This document shows, piece by piece, positions 12,770-24,826 of a stretch of 64,000 nucleotides of DNA. The first letter of the stretch is position 1; every line of letters starts with the position of its first letter. The position numbers and the translations under genes were made by a program. Where the stretch lies: the NCBI RefSeq assembly GCF_036850765.1, contig NC_089495.1, positions 64,208,410 to 64,272,409 of the forward strand, written 5' to 3'. This DNA comes from Saccopteryx bilineata. Taxonomy: Eukaryota; Chordata; Mammalia; Chiroptera; Emballonuridae. The notes beneath the pieces were generated by a model. That model made no database searches and was not told the origin of the DNA. It saw only the letters and a program-made list of their open reading frames with translations.

Positions 12770-13110
12770 ATATTTACCATTTGTTTGTATTCTATAGACT
12801 TAGTTATAATTGACATATAATGTTATATTAATTTTAGACATATAACATAATGACTCAATAACTGTACATATTAAGAAATAACTGTACAATAAGACTAATT
12901 ACATCCATCATTATAAATAGTTGTAAAATTTTTCTTTTTTTTATTTTTTTCTGATAAGGATATTTAAGATTTATTCTCTTAGCATCTTTCAAATATGCAA
13001 TAATAGAATAAGCAATACAGCATTATTAATTATGGTCACTATGTTATATTAAATTTCAATATGTTGATACAAATTACCATAAGTTAAATAAGATAAATTA
13101 CTGAATTATA
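12770..13110 (-). mobile_element. Ancient LINE-1 3' UTR fragment
   Basis: The order TTATAATTGACATATAATG, ACATAACATAATGACTCAATA, TACATCCATCATTATAAATAG and CTCTTAGCATCTTTCAAATA follows the 3' UTR of old mammalian L1s read in antisense. It is heavily diverged and there is no ORF2 beside it. Confidence 0.5.
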
Positions 13111-13147
13111 AATCATCAATCAAGAAAAATAGTGATATTTAAATATA

Positions 13148-13218
13148 CTGCTCACAAAAATTAGGGGATATTTTATTGCTTCATATTCATTTTGAAATTT
13201 CTTCTAATTTATGAGAAG
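13148..13218. mobile_element. Palindromic 71-bp MITE of mariner type
   Basis: The left end CTGCTCACAAAAATTAGGGG and the inverted right end CTTCTCATAAATTAGAAG form an imperfect palindrome flanked by TA (13146-13147 and 13219-13220). Its size and near-complete foldback fit a mariner-derived MITE. The family is not assigned. Confidence 0.6.
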
Positions 13219-13304
13219 TATAATTCACTATATGCAAACTAAGTTTTAAAAACCTAATTTTTGTGAGAAGCATAATTCACTATATTCAAACTAAGTTTTA
13301 AAAA
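13204..13304 (+). repeat. Tandem duplication of about 50 bp
   Basis: CTAATTTATGAGAAGTATAA at 13204 recurs as CTAATTTTTGTGAGAAGCAT at 13254. Both copies are followed by AATTCACTATAT and AAACTAAGTTTTAAAAA. The unit takes in the right edge of the neighbouring MITE and its flank, so the duplication came after the MITE insertion. Confidence 0.8.
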
Positions 13305-14415
13305 TATGTTCAATAAATAAAAGGAAAAGTAATTTAGTTGTACAGGTATTTTGAAAGTGGAATAGTTTGTGACTAAAATTTATCAATGATTTTTCTCAAT
13401 ATAGTCTCAAGTTAGTCACTTTAGATTCATAAAGGATGCAAAATTAATCTATTTTAATAAAGAAGGAATGAAGCAGAAAAATAAGGTGAACTTAAAATAT
13501 TTATTGAATTTCCTATAGTAATTAAATTATCCACTAGTCTCTCAAAGAACAAATTTATAAAGCATTTTCTTTCTCTTAAGGAGATCAGTCATTTTTGATG
13601 GGCAGTATAACAAATACAACAGAGTTTAAATACCATGTTGAGGAATAAGATAAATATATATACAGAAGAGATGAAGAATTGATACAACAAAAGTTCTGGT
13701 AGTACTTTTACTTTCTAAATATTAAACATGTATTATAGAACCTGGTAAAATATATTTTCTAACAAAGAAAAAAATGTGAATGTGTGCACTCTCATGATTA
13801 TTCCATTATTGTGAACTTATAGTGTAGGTATTCTCTTAACACACCTGAAGACTCACTCTCTATTCTGTCATTCTCTGTCCCACTGAAGGATAACATCAAA
13901 CAACTGCTTCAGAAACATCTGTTTCTTTTTGTCCTTTACTTTCCAATTGCATTACTTTCAGGATCCACCAATAGAAGAATTTGAATTACTCTAAGACTCC
14001 CTTCTTAAGGGTCCATGGTTAGTCATTGACTGTTCCTTTGCAGGAGGCCACAGCTGCTGTCAGTTTCTTTAGAAACCAATGGCATATAACTTTTACTGAA
14101 CTTCAGTAATGATTCAGCACATCTCCCCACCACTGTGCCTTAAAGAGAATAATAACAGCTTACTTTTGTAGATCTTGTAGTGCCTCATATTCCTTATTGG
14201 TTCCCTGGTCCTGTTTATAATTTTGCATAGTTGCCCCTTTATTAAATACTTATGATGATCCATTTTGAGTATGTCACTTTTTGGGAGGAAGGAGAGGGAT
14301 ATTGATTTGATATAAACTGCAATTAGTATTACAAGTGATCCTATAAAAAATACACTCAAAGTTAAATTTTGGAATTATAGAGCTCATTGTTTTTATAAGA
14401 ATGTTTAAAACATTC
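13305..14415. other. Unassigned DNA
   Basis: No supported gene. The overlapping antisense frames at 14114-14579 run into the SINE at 14416 and have no family features. Confidence 0.4.
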
Positions 14416-14757
14416 TGTCTGACCATGTGGTTGCACAGAGGAAAGAGCATCAGGATGGGACGAAGATGACCCAGGTCAAAACCCTGAAGTCCCCAACTTG
14501 AGCGTGGGTTCATCTGGCTTAAGTGTGGGCTCACCAGCTTGAGCGAGGGGTCCTGGCTTGAGCACGGGATCATAGACATGATCCCATGGTTGTTGGATTA
14601 AGCCCAAAGTTGCTGGCTTGAGCAAGGGTTCACTCACTCTGCTGCAGCCCCCCGGTCAAGGCACATATGAGAAAGCAGTCAATGAACAACTAAGGAGTTG
14701 CAACAAAGAATTGATGCTTCTCATCTCTCTCATTTCCTGTCTCTCTGTCAAGAAAAA
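14416..14757 (+). repeat. Long-form tRNA-derived SINE (CTGACC head)
   Basis: Starts TGTCTGACCATGTGGTTGCA. It holds the B-box-like GGTCAAAACCCTGAAG, several copies of a GCTTGAGC...GG motif in its middle, CAAGGCACATATGAGAAAGC, and a CTTCTCATCTCTC end. Diverged, with one internal expansion of the GCTTGAGC block. Confidence 0.85.
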
Positions 14758-14929
14758 ATTTTTTTCTATTTATTTTTATCAAAAAATTATTCTGGTAAAA
14801 TTCCATTCTATCACTTCACAAAATATTATTATTTTTTGCTCAACTTTTACCAAACCAGCATCTTTTGTTTGTATGCACAAGGGAATCTCCTGGCTTTCTT
14901 GGTTTCCAATTTGAAAGCTCAGGGATTAA

Positions 14930-15172
14930 GCAAAGGAAAAAAGTCCTACAGACACAGAACAGTATGAGATTGCAGGAGAGAAAGGATGTTGGGGGAGCTG
15001 GAGGAGTATAGAGGGGAGATAGATGATGATGGAGGGTGACTTGACTTGAGGTGGTAAATATACAATGAAAAATAAAGATATATTATAGAATTGTACAACT
15101 GAAACCTGTATAATTTTAGTAATCAATGTCACCTAAGTAAATTTAATAAAAATTAAAAAAAAATACAAAAAT
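14930..15172 (+). mobile_element. 5'-truncated LINE-1, 3' UTR only
   Basis: The last 120 bases (TATTATAGAATTGTACAACT, then GAAACCTGTATAATTTTAG and AATCAATGTCACC, then ATTTAATAAAAATTAAAAAA) are the 3' end of a carnivore- or bat-type L1, with an A-rich tail. The part before it is G-rich 3' UTR. No ORF2 is included. Confidence 0.7.
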
Positions 15173-15261
15173 AAACTCGGTATTTAATCTGCATTTTTTA
15201 TTGTGGATGCACTATAGCTCGCTTTAACCCAGGTATATCCTTTGAATTATTATTAATATTA

Positions 15262-15292
<31 letters not shown>

Positions 15293-15559
15293 TTGCTGCT
15301 AGAAGGACTGCTGTGAATTGCATGGATTGACAGTCAGTGATTTTTCACAAGTAAACACCCGCATGGGAAACAACTGCAGTTACCTGCCTTTGGCAAGTGA
15401 TACACTTTTAAGTAGAAACTCTGTTGGTAAGCATGAGAATTTTTAAACTGTTGTGTGAGTAATCAAAGGAAAAAGTGACATTTTAAATTTAACATCTACT
15501 ATATTTTTATTTGTTTTTTAAATTACCATTTATTTATTTTTATTTTTAAATTTTTTTAA
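15173..15559. repeat. Unique DNA with an (ATT)n microsatellite
   Basis: A run of about a dozen ATT units lies at 15255-15293. The rest is unassigned, and the right end (15519-15559) is the T-rich target flank of the next SINE. Confidence 0.8.
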
Positions 15560-15933
15560 ATTTTTATTTTTCGTACTTTTCTGAAGTTGGAAACAGGGAG
15601 GCAGTCAGACAGACTCCCGCATGCGCCCGACTGGGATCCAACTGGCATGCCCACCAGGGGGCAATACTCTGCCCACCTGGGGCTTCGCTCTGCTGCAACC
15701 AGAGCCATTCCAGTGCCTGAGGCAGAGGCCACAGAGCCATCCTCAGCGCCTGGGCCAAAGCTGCCCCAATGGAGCCCTGGCTGTGGGAGAGGAAGACAGA
15801 GACAGAGAGGAAGGAGAGGGGAAGGGGTGGAGAAGCAGATGGGTGCTTCTCCTGTATGCCCTGGCCGGGAATTGAACCCAGGAATTCTGCACACCAAGCC
15901 GACGCTCTACCACTGAACCAATTGGCCAGGGCT
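15560..15933 (-). repeat. Full-length VES SINE
   Basis: The head at 15933 reads GCCCTGGCCAATTGGTTCAG with a clear B box. The central GGGGGCAATACTCTGCCC box and the GGGATCC/GCGCATGCGGGAG 3' part are complete. AAATTACCATTTATTTATTT before it and AAATTACCATTTATTTTTAA after it are the target duplication. Open frames on both strands across it are artefacts of its low stop content. Confidence 0.95.
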
Positions 15934-15959
15934 AAAATTACCATTTATTTTTAATTTAT

Positions 15960-16302
15960 TATATTTTAAGCGAGAGGAGGGAGGATAAAGAGACAGACTC
16001 CTGCATGAGCCCCAATGAGGACTCATCCAGGAACCTTGTCTTGGGCCGATACTTAACCAAGCTATCCTCAGCATCTGAGGCTGACGTTCAGACCAATGGA
16101 GCTATTCTCAGCACCTAAGCCAATTGCTCAAACTAATTGATCCACTGGCTGTGGGAGAGGAAGAGAGAATGGGAATGGGGAGAGGGAAGGGAATGTAAGC
16201 AGAAGGTCACTTCTCTCTCATGTGTGTCCTGATCAGAAATTGAACCAGGGACATCCATATACCTGGTTGATGCTATATCCACTGGACCAACCAGCCTGGG
16301 CT
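15960..16302 (-). repeat. Older VES-type SINE
   Basis: Head at the right end (GCCCAGGCTGGTTGGTCCAG on the minus strand), with the GAAGTGACC...CTGCTTAC core and a poorly conserved middle. More diverged than its left neighbour, which lies only about 27 bases away. Confidence 0.8.
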
Positions 16303-17009
16303 TTATTTGTTTATTTATAACTAGACTGTGGATCATTTTCAAAATGCATTTAATAAAGTTTCAAATAAGCATTAATATATACTCAGGTAATAGTTTTGAA
16401 AAATGATTAGAAAATATTATTATAAATTAAGTCTTTGAAAAATGCATATTATAGACAATTCTTGTCTTTCAATAGAATGTGGAAAGCTGAATTTTTACAC
16501 ATTCACAATTTTTAATTACAAATTTAAAATTGGAAAAAAACACAAATTAAATGATTTTAATAACACCACTAAGATAGCGTGCAGTAAAACATTTCAATGA
16601 TAGCACATATATTATAATAACTAAGTCATTTCTGAGTTTAGAAAGAAAGTTATTTTAAAGTAGAAAAGTAAATTTTATACATTTAAAACAGAAAAAATAT
16701 CACCTGTATTATATTCTGATTAAATATCTTATAATCTTGAGATAAAATGTCACTATATTGAGTTTGTCATAAGAATAAAAATACCACTAATTTTGTACTT
16801 GACATACATAAATGTACATGACATACAGTTAATCTACATGCAATAAACTCAGTTTTTTCCATTAAGTACAATAAACCAGAAAACATAATTCTAGTATGAT
16901 AAAAAATGCTTGACAAATCATCAATATTGACAAAACAAGCATCCAATATAATTTATTTCAAAAAATCTTTTCTCCTATAGATGGGTTATTCTAGTGTCTA
17001 CCCTGTAAC
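16303..17009. other. AT-rich DNA, nothing recognised
   Basis: Very AT-rich with no frames of note. It ends where the L1 poly(T) starts. Confidence 0.4.
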
Positions 17010-18144
17010 TTTATTTTTTTCAAGTTGATTGGGATGATATTGGTTAACAAAATTATTCAGGTTTCAAGTTTATAGCACAACAAGACATCATTTGCATAAT
17101 GCATTGTGTATCCATTCCCCAAAATAAAGTCTCTTTCCTTCCCCATTTATCACCCCTAACCCCTCTTCCATAATTCTCTACCCCCATTTTTTCTTCTGGC
17201 TATTATCATACTGTTTGTGTCTGTGTGTCTAAATATATATACATACAATTTCTTTTTGCTTAATCCTTTCACCATTTTCCACTCAATTCTCCAAATCCTC
17301 TTCACTTTTGTCATCTGTCAGTCTGTCCTACGTATCTATACTTCTGATTACATCTTGTTGGTTAAATTATTTTGTTCATTAGATTTGACATATTGTGAGA
17401 TCATATATTTGTCTTTCTCTGACTGGCTTATTTCACTTAGCATAATATTCTCCAGGTCTATCCATGCTGTCGCAAAATGTAAGATTTCCTTCTTTTTTAT
17501 GGCCCATAGTATTCCATTGCTTAAATGTACCCATGCTTTTTTATTCACTCATCTACTAATGCATACTTGGTCTGTTTCAGTTCTTGGCTAGAGCAAATAA
17601 CACTGCATTGAACATTGTGGTGCATATATTCTTTTGAATTAATATTTTGGATTTCTTCAGAAGAATTCCCAAAAGTGGAATTGTTGGGTCAAAAGGCAAT
17701 TTAATTTTAAATATTTTGAATAAATTCCATATTGCTTTCCACAATGACTGCACCAATCTTCATTCCCACCAACAGTGCAGAAGGGTTCCCTTTCATCCAC
17801 ATCCTTGCCAATATTTGTTTTTTGATTTATTGATGATAACCAATTCTGATAAACATGAAGTGATAACTCATTGTGATTTTAATTTGCAACTTTCTGATGG
17901 TTGGTGATATTGAGCATCTTTTCATGTCTATTGGCCATCTATCTATCTTCTTTGGAGAAGTGTGTATTTGAATCCTTAGCCCGTTTTTTAATTGAATTGT
18001 TTGTTTTCTTGTTATTGAGTTGTGTAAATTCTTTATATATTTTGGATGCCCTTATCAGATATATCATTTTGCAAATATGTTCTCACATTCAGTGGGTTGC
18101 CTTTTCATTTTGTTATTCTTTTTCTGTGCAAAATATTTTTTATT

Positions 18145-18468
18145 GCCTGACCAAGCAGTGGCACAGTGGATACAGCTTTTGACTGGGATGTGGAATACCT
18201 AGGTTTGAGACCCCGAGGTCGCCAGCTTGAGCATAGGATCATCTGGTTTAAGCAAAAGCTCACCAGCATGGACCCAAGGTCACTGGCTTGAGCAAGGGGT
18301 TACTCTGCTTAAGGCCCACAGTCAAGGCACATATGAGAAAGCAATCAATGACCAACTAAGGCATTGCAACAAAAAACTAATGATTGATGCTTCTCATCTC
18401 TCTCTGTTCCTGTCTGTCCCTATCCATCCTTCTCTCTGACTCTCTCTCTGTCTCTGTAAAAAGAAAAA
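18145..18468 (+). repeat. Long-form tRNA-derived SINE (CTGACC head)
   Basis: GCCTGACCAAGCAGTGGCAC begins the head and TTTGAGACCCCGAGG carries the B box. The body has GAGAAAGCAATCAATGACC and a TCTCTGACTCTCTCTCTG end with an A-rich tail. It interrupts L1 sequence, with AAATATT-type flanks on both sides. Confidence 0.9.
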
Positions 18469-18829
18469 AAAATATTTTGCTATAGAATATTTCTTTATTT
18501 TTTTCTTTTGTTTCCCTTGCACATGGAGATATATCAGAAAACAAATATTGCTATAAGAAATGTCTGAGATATCACTGCCAATATTTTCTTCTAGAATTTT
18601 TATGCTTTTGCAACTTACATTTAAGTTCTTAATCCATTTTGAGTTTATTCTTGTGTATGTGTAAATTGGTGATCTAGTTTCATTTTTTGCACATATATGT
18701 CTAATTGTTTCAACACTATATATCAAAGAAACTTTATCTCATTATATATTTCTGCTTCCTCTGTTAAATACTAACTGACCATAAGTGAATGAGTTTATTT
18801 TGGGATTTCTATTCTGTTCCATTGATCTG

Positions 18830-19322
18830 TGTTGGGGACCGAATAAATAAACGGTATTTTTGCAATCTGTACAGTGGTGCTGGGCCCAAACCCCACCTCA
18901 TCTGCCTAGTTAACAAAGAGCTACACCTGATTTGTCTCACCCATGTTCTCTGGAGGATGCTGGAAGCTAGTTTCTTACTAGTGTAAAGTAGATTTGGATG
19001 GTATAGTGGGGGTTGTCTTTGAGTTGCCTTGGAAACTTAATTGAATTGCTGATGGACCACATTTTGTTTTATGAATAAAAGTGGATGTATTTCTGGGAGC
19101 GCTGGCTTTATGGCTAAGAAACAGTAGAGACTGTTTGCTGTGGCATCCTCCTGAACCCATATAATATATATATATATATAATATTTAAGTAATATATATT
19201 AAGTATATATTTAAGTAATATATATATAATATATATAAGTCCCTGTCTATCATTTATTTCAATTCCATAACTTTTCCTGTTCAAAGACCCTGTAATAGAC
19301 TCGTCGTGGCTGGACCGCAACA
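18830..19322. mobile_element. Solo LTR, class II (ERVK-like)
   Basis: A 493-bp block interrupts the L1. It starts TGTTGGGGACC and ends GACCGCAACA (TG...CA), and is flanked on both sides by the 6-bp duplication GATCTG (18824-18829 and 19323-19328). An AATAAA lies at 19074-19079. The 6-bp duplication and the TGTTGGGG start suit class II retroviruses. No interior remains, so recombination between two LTRs probably removed it. The AATAAA suggests plus-strand orientation. The LTR is not similar to that of the provirus at 47733. Confidence 0.8.
19159..19240. repeat. AT-rich simple repeat inside the solo LTR
   Basis: Runs of ATATAT and TATATTTAAG units form a degenerate low-complexity patch that probably expanded after the LTR inserted. 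Confidence 0.85.
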
Positions 19323-20075
19323 GATCTGTATGCCTGTACTTATGCCAGTAGTAGGCTGTTTTGATTAAAATAGCTTTGCAGTATATTAGTTTGATATTAG
19401 GTAGTATAATATCTCCAACTTTGTTCTTTTTTTCTCAAGATTACTAAAGCTATTTGGGGTCCTTTGTGGTTCCACATAAATTTTTGGAATATTTGTTCTA
19501 GATCTGTGAAATATCCCATTGGTATTATAATAGGAATTGTATTGAATTTATAGATTGCTTGGGGAAGTATGAACATTTTAATGATGTTAATTATTCTTAT
19601 CCAGGAGCTGGGTATATGCCTCCATTTCTTTGTATTGTCTTCTATCTTATTCATCGGTACCTTATAATTTTCCAAGTATAGGTTGTTTTACCACGTTGTT
19701 TAAATTTATTTCTTGGTACTTCTATTGTTGTTGTTGTTGTTGTTGCAATAGTAAATGGGATTGTTTTCTTACTTCCTCTTTCTGATAGTTTATTATTAGA
19801 ATATAAAAATGCCACTGATTTCTAAATATTAATTTTGTATCCTGTTACTTTACCGAGTTCATTTATCAGTTCAAGTAGTTTCCTGGTAGTGTTTAGTGTT
19901 CTCTATATACAGTTTCATAATATCTGTGAATAATAACAGTTTTACTTTCTCCTTTCTAATTTTAGCACCTTTTATTTCTTCTTTTTTTCTAATTGCTGTG
20001 TCTAGGTGTTCCAGTACTATATAGAATAAGAGTGGTGAAAGCAGTAATCACTGTCTTATTCCTGTTCTTTAAGGA

Positions 20076-21823
20076 AACAGTTTAAAATAGAATTTATTTT
20101 ACATTAGTCTATTAATTTAAACTGCTTCAAGATTTTCAGCATATTACACAGAATTAATTTTGTAAAATTAACTCATTTCTTTTTAGAACTAGAAAACCAT
20201 AAACTTACCTTCTGCTCTGAGAACATTAAAATTCTAAAGATCAATGTATGAATTAATATTTTAGAATAAAATATAATATGGTTTACTATCATTTGCTATA
20301 TACATTCTATAATTTTCCTTATTAAATGGCTATCATATTAGGATAAGAAACACATTTCTGTATCAATATGTTCCTATATATTAAACTGAAGTATTCAAAT
20401 GTCTTTTTGTCACATTTAACTTCTAGAGCATTTCAGAATCCCAAAGTTGATATTACTAAACATATAATCTAGCACTAGTATATATAAATTAATACCCTGA
20501 AAATAGAAATAAACTCAGTATATTTTTGTTTAATTGGCCTAACTATATCATCTTGATTCTATATTCATAAAAATATTATATGGCCTAATGGTGAACAATA
20601 AATAGTATAATATATACATTATCTATATTATACTCAAGCTTCATATTATAATATATAGTATACATATAACTTGCAATCTGTAATAAACTACTTTGTAAAC
20701 TATATCTACTTTGTAAACTATATATGCATATTATAGTGACTTATAAATATTATAATATATATATAATACCACATACGCTATTACTGTATACTCTTGATTT
20801 ATATCCAGCAGAATATAACTTTATGTTCTTGTCTACAACTTAGAGCTTATTTTCTCTTAATTTTTCTACTTTATTTGGTCTTTAGTGTTTCATATTTTTT
20901 CAAATTAATGCTAAGTCATGCTTTCTTTCATTTTGTTCTCTTGTGTTTACACTAGTTCTTTAAATGGTAACTTTTGTGTTTTCTCATTTTGTAATAATAT
21001 CAGCCACAATTTTTTCAGATGTGTTTTCTGCTTTATTATTTCTATACTCCTGAGATTTAAATCACACATTTGTTAAATGTTTCACTATTTTTTAATGCTT
21101 CTTAAAATTATTTTCTGTATTTTCTATCTTTTGTCTCAGTTGTGCTTGTGTCTGTATTTTGTCTTTTGAAATACATGCCATTTTACCAATTAGCTCTTCC
21201 GCTGTGTTGCATCTAATTGTAAGACCAGTCATTCAATTGTTAACTTAATCATTTTTATTTTCAGTTTTATGATTTTGTTTGTTTTCATTATATAACTTCA
21301 GTTCTCTTCAACTATTCTTGATTGTGTCATTAACATTATGATATTAATTATAATTTTAACTTGCATGTTTGATAACTCCAATACATGAAGCAGTTGTACA
21401 TATGTTCTAGTTTGCCTTTGCCTTTTTTAAAAATTAACTATTGTTTTCTAGTATATTCCTTTATATTAAAAATATAATTTCAGACAATGTAAAGGAAAAA
21501 TTGAAAATAATATGAATGATGTAAATTTTTTTTACTAGCTTCATGTATTAATACAATTTATGCTGAATTTCAGCTATTGTAAAAGGGTCTATTTCTAAGT
21601 TTCTCTATTACTCATAGGATATGTCTCTTACTGTCAAATCCGAAAGCCTGGGGTGTTTACCATGGCCATCTAAATTAGTAAAACAAGGGAAAAATTGAAT
21701 AATCTTCACATCTTCCCAATCCATATATTCTTCTCTGGAACTGGCAATGACCCTGAAGCAAAAGCTTCCTCATTTACCAGACACAATAGGTTCCTTTGAC
21801 TTTCTTCTTCTTCCAATTATTCA
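20076..21823. other. AT-rich DNA, perhaps an ancient LINE in part
   Basis: 20460-20780 is dominated by TATA-type low complexity. 20860-21480 has T-rich text like the antisense of an old LINE ORF1 or 5' region, but without a firm motif. No host gene. Confidence 0.3.
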
Positions 21824-22150
21824 TTACACAATTTCTTTTTTACTTATTTATTTATTTTTTTCATTAATTTTAATTTGTTGTGTTTACATGATTAAAGTGT
21901 CCCAATGAATATAACTCCCTCATCTCTCACCCCTGTGTCTCCTTTACCCCCTCCCCAAGACCCCCTCCCCCTTTTCCTCTAGAATTTGCTTCCGTGTTTT
22001 CTATATCTCTGTGTTATGCATATATAATTTCACTAATTCCTTTACTTTCTCTAATCCCATCTCCTCATCCTCCTTCCCTCTGACTGCTGTCCTTCTGGTC
22101 CCTGTGACCCCACCTATGCCTCTATTCTGCACCTCAATTCACTTTGTTCA

Positions 22151-22390
22151 CTAGAATCCACATATATGTGAAATCATATGATATTTTTCTCTGTCTGCCT
22201 GGCTTATTACACTTAGCATAACAATCTCCAGGTCCATCCATGCTGTCGCAAAAGGCAAGACTTTCTTCTTCATGGCTGCATAGTATGCCATTGTGTATAT
22301 GTACCACAGTTTTTTAATCCACTCATCCACTGATGGACACTTGGGCTGTTTCCAGATCTTGGTTATTGTAAATAATGCTGCAATAAACAT
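22151..22390 (-). pseudogene. LINE-1 ORF2 C-terminal fragment
   Basis: An open stretch of 79 codons reads WIKKLWYIYTMAYYAAMKKK and then MLSVISQADREKY, the well-conserved C-terminal segment of mammalian L1 ORF2p. ORF2p is the endonuclease/reverse transcriptase that drives L1 and SINE insertion. Only this end is uninterrupted. Confidence 0.9.
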
Positions 22391-22749
22391 GGGGGTGCAT
22401 TTCTTCTTTTATATCAGTGATTTGATATTCTTAGGATATAATCTTAAAAGTGGATCAGCTGGGTCAAAAGGCAGTTCCATTTTTAATTTTTTTGAGGAAA
22501 GCCTATAAAGTTCTCCATAGTGGCTGCACCAGTTTGCATTCCCAACAGCAGTGCAGAAGGGTTCCCTTTTCTCCACACCCTCGCCAGCACTTATTGTGTG
22601 TTGTTTTGCTAATGAGCATCATTATAACAGGTATGAGATGTGATCTCATTGTGATTTTAATATGCATTTCTCTGATGATTAGTGATATTGAACATTTTTT
22701 CATATGCTTATTGGCCATCTGTATGTCCTCTTTGGAGAAGTGTCTATTC

Positions 22750-22983
22750 CCATGATGGCGAACCTTTTTATAAAAACTGCCCACTTTTGCAGTGCTGGTC
22801 AACCTGGTCCCTCCTGCCCATTAGTGGGTGTTCCAGCTTTCATGGCGGGTGGTAGCAGAGCAACCAAACAGTGCCACGATTGGCCCACCATGAAAGCTGG
22901 AATGCCCACTAGTGGTCGGGAGGGACCAGGTTGACCAGCACTGCAAAAGTGGGCAGTTTTTATAAAAAGGTTCGCCATCATGG
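22750..22983. mobile_element. Foldback hAT MITE
   Basis: A 234-bp insert in L1 ORF2 is flanked by the 8-bp duplication GTCTATTC (22742-22749 and 22984-22991), the hAT signature. The ends read CCATGATGGCGAACC and, inverted, the same. Arms of about 98 bp match except for a handful of positions around the middle. The centre (about 35 bp) is unique. It has no transposase. Confidence 0.9.
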
Positions 22984-23405
22984 GTCTATTCAGTTCTTTT
23001 GCCCATTTTTTTAATTGGATTGTTTACCTTCCTGGTGTTGAGTTGTAGAAGTTCTTCATAAATATTGATTATTAAGCCCTTATCAGACGTATTGGCAAGT
23101 ATGGTCTCCTGTTATGTCGGTTGTCTTTTTATTTTGTTAATGGTTTCTTTTGCCATGCAAAAGTTTTTTAGTTTGATATAGTCCCATTTATTTATCCTGT
23201 CCTTTATTTCACTTGTCTGTGAAGAAAAATCAGCAAAAATATTATTACAAGAGGTATTGCAGAGTTTATCGTCTATGTTTTCTTTCAATATGTTTATGGT
23301 TTCACAACTTACATTTAAGTCTTTTATCTATTTTGAGTTTAATTTTGTGAATGGTATAAGTTGGTAGTCTAGTTTTATTTCTTTGCACGTATCTCTCCAA
23401 TTTTC

Positions 23406-24130
23406 CTAACACCATTTATTAAAGAGATTGTCTTTACTCCATTGTATGCTCTTACCTTCATTGTCAAATAGCAATTGACCATAAAGGTGTGGGTTTATTT
23501 CTGGGTTCTCTAGTCTGTTCCATTTATCTGTATGCTTGTTCTTATGCCAGTACCAAGCTATTTTGAGTACAATGGCCTTGTAGTATAATTTGATATCAGG
23601 AAGTGTGATACTTCCAACTTTATTCTTTATTTTCAACATTGCTGAGGCTATTAGTGCTCTCTTTTGGTTCCATATAAATATTTGGAATATTTGTTCTATA
23701 TCTTTAAATTACGCCATTGGTATTTTAATAGGAATTGCATTGAATTTATAGATTGCTTAGGGAAATATAGACATTTTAATGATGTTTATTCTTCCTATCC
23801 ATGAACACGATATATGCTTCCACTTTATATCCTCCTTGATTTCTTTTATCATTGTTTTAAAATTTTTCAAGTACAAGTCTTTTACCTTCTTGGATAAATT
23901 TACTCGTAGGTACTTTATTTTTTTGTTGTTGCAAGAGTAAAAGGGATTGTTTTTCTGATTTCTCTTTTATACAGTTTACTGTTGTATAAAAATACCACTG
24001 ATTTTTGAAAATTAATTTTATATCCTGACACCTTGCTGAATTCATTTGTCAGGTCTAGTAGTTTTTTGACTGAGACTTCAGGGTTTTCTGTGTACAATAT
24101 CATGTCATCAGCAAATAATAATAGTTGCAC
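23406..24130 (-). pseudogene. LINE-1 ORF2 fragments (reverse transcriptase to C-terminal region)
   Basis: Two frames show ORF2 sequence. At 23915-24130 the minus strand reads [17 protein letters not shown], which contains the FADD catalytic motif of the reverse transcriptase with both Asp residues kept. At 23406-23639 a later segment reads [19 protein letters not shown]. Stops and shifts separate them. Confidence 0.9.
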
Positions 24131-24425
24131 TTCTTTTCCAATTTGGATGACTTGATTTCTTCTTCTTCTCTGATAGCTGTGGCTAGGACTTCCAGAACTA
24201 TTTTGAATAAGAGTGATGAAAGGGGGATCCCTGCCTTGTTCCCAATCTTAAATTCATTGTTTTAAGTTTTGCCTATTGAGTATGATGTTGGCTGTGGGTT
24301 TGTCATAAATGGCTTTTTATCATGTTGAGTATGTTCCCACTCTGCTGAGAATTTTGAACATTAATGGGTACTGGCTTTTATCAAATGTTTTTTCTGCATT
24401 TATTGCTATTATCATGTGATTTTTT

Positions 24426-24826
24426 TTAATTTTTTTATTTTTTGGTATTTTCCTGAAGCTGGAAACGGGGAGAGAGAGTCAGACAGACTCCCGCATGCGC
24501 CCCACCGGGATCCACCAGCACGCCTACCAGGGGCCACGCTCTACCCACCAGGGGGCGATGCTCTGCCCCTCTGGGGCATCACTCTGCCATGACCAGAGCC
24601 ACTCTAGTGCCTGGGGCAGAGGCCAAGGAGCCATCCCCAGCGCCCGGGCCATCTTTGCTCCAATGGAGCCTTGGCTGCGGGAGGGGAAGAGAGAGACAGA
24701 GAGGAAGGAGGGGGAGGGATGGAGAAGCAAATGGGCACTTCTCCTATGTGCCCTGGCCGGGAATCGAATCCGGGTCCCCCGCACACCAGGCCGATGCTCT
24801 ACCGCTGAGCCATCCCCCCAGGGCCT
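24426..24826 (-). repeat. Full-length VES SINE inside LINE-1
   Basis: The head at about 24826 reads GGCCCTGGGGGGATGGCTCA, with a good B box (GATTCCCGGCCAGGG). The two central boxes (GGGGCAGAGC and the CCCTGGTGGG type) and GCGCATGCGGGAGTC are intact. TATTATCATGTGATTTTT flanks it on both sides (24407-24424 and 24827-24844) as an 18-bp target duplication, as expected for L1-driven insertion. High CpG retention suggests a young copy. Confidence 0.95.

Larger units (their letters stand above)
17010..20075 (-). mobile_element. 5'-truncated LINE-1 with two nested insertions
   Basis: Antisense L1: a T-run at 17011-17020 marks the poly(A) end. The 3' UTR is followed by the end of ORF2 (on the minus strand the frame at 17348-17548 reads SEISQSEKDKYMISQYVKSN) and further ORF2 up to the reverse transcriptase region near 20000. 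The 5' part is lacking. It was later split by a SINE at 18145 and by a solo LTR at 18830. Confidence 0.85.

Noticed and set aside
15556..15954. Long overlapping open frames of 84-126 codons on both strands
   Set aside because: They coincide exactly with a VES SINE. Its GC-rich body has few stops, and the same frames reappear at every full VES copy (24495, 33399, 56188).
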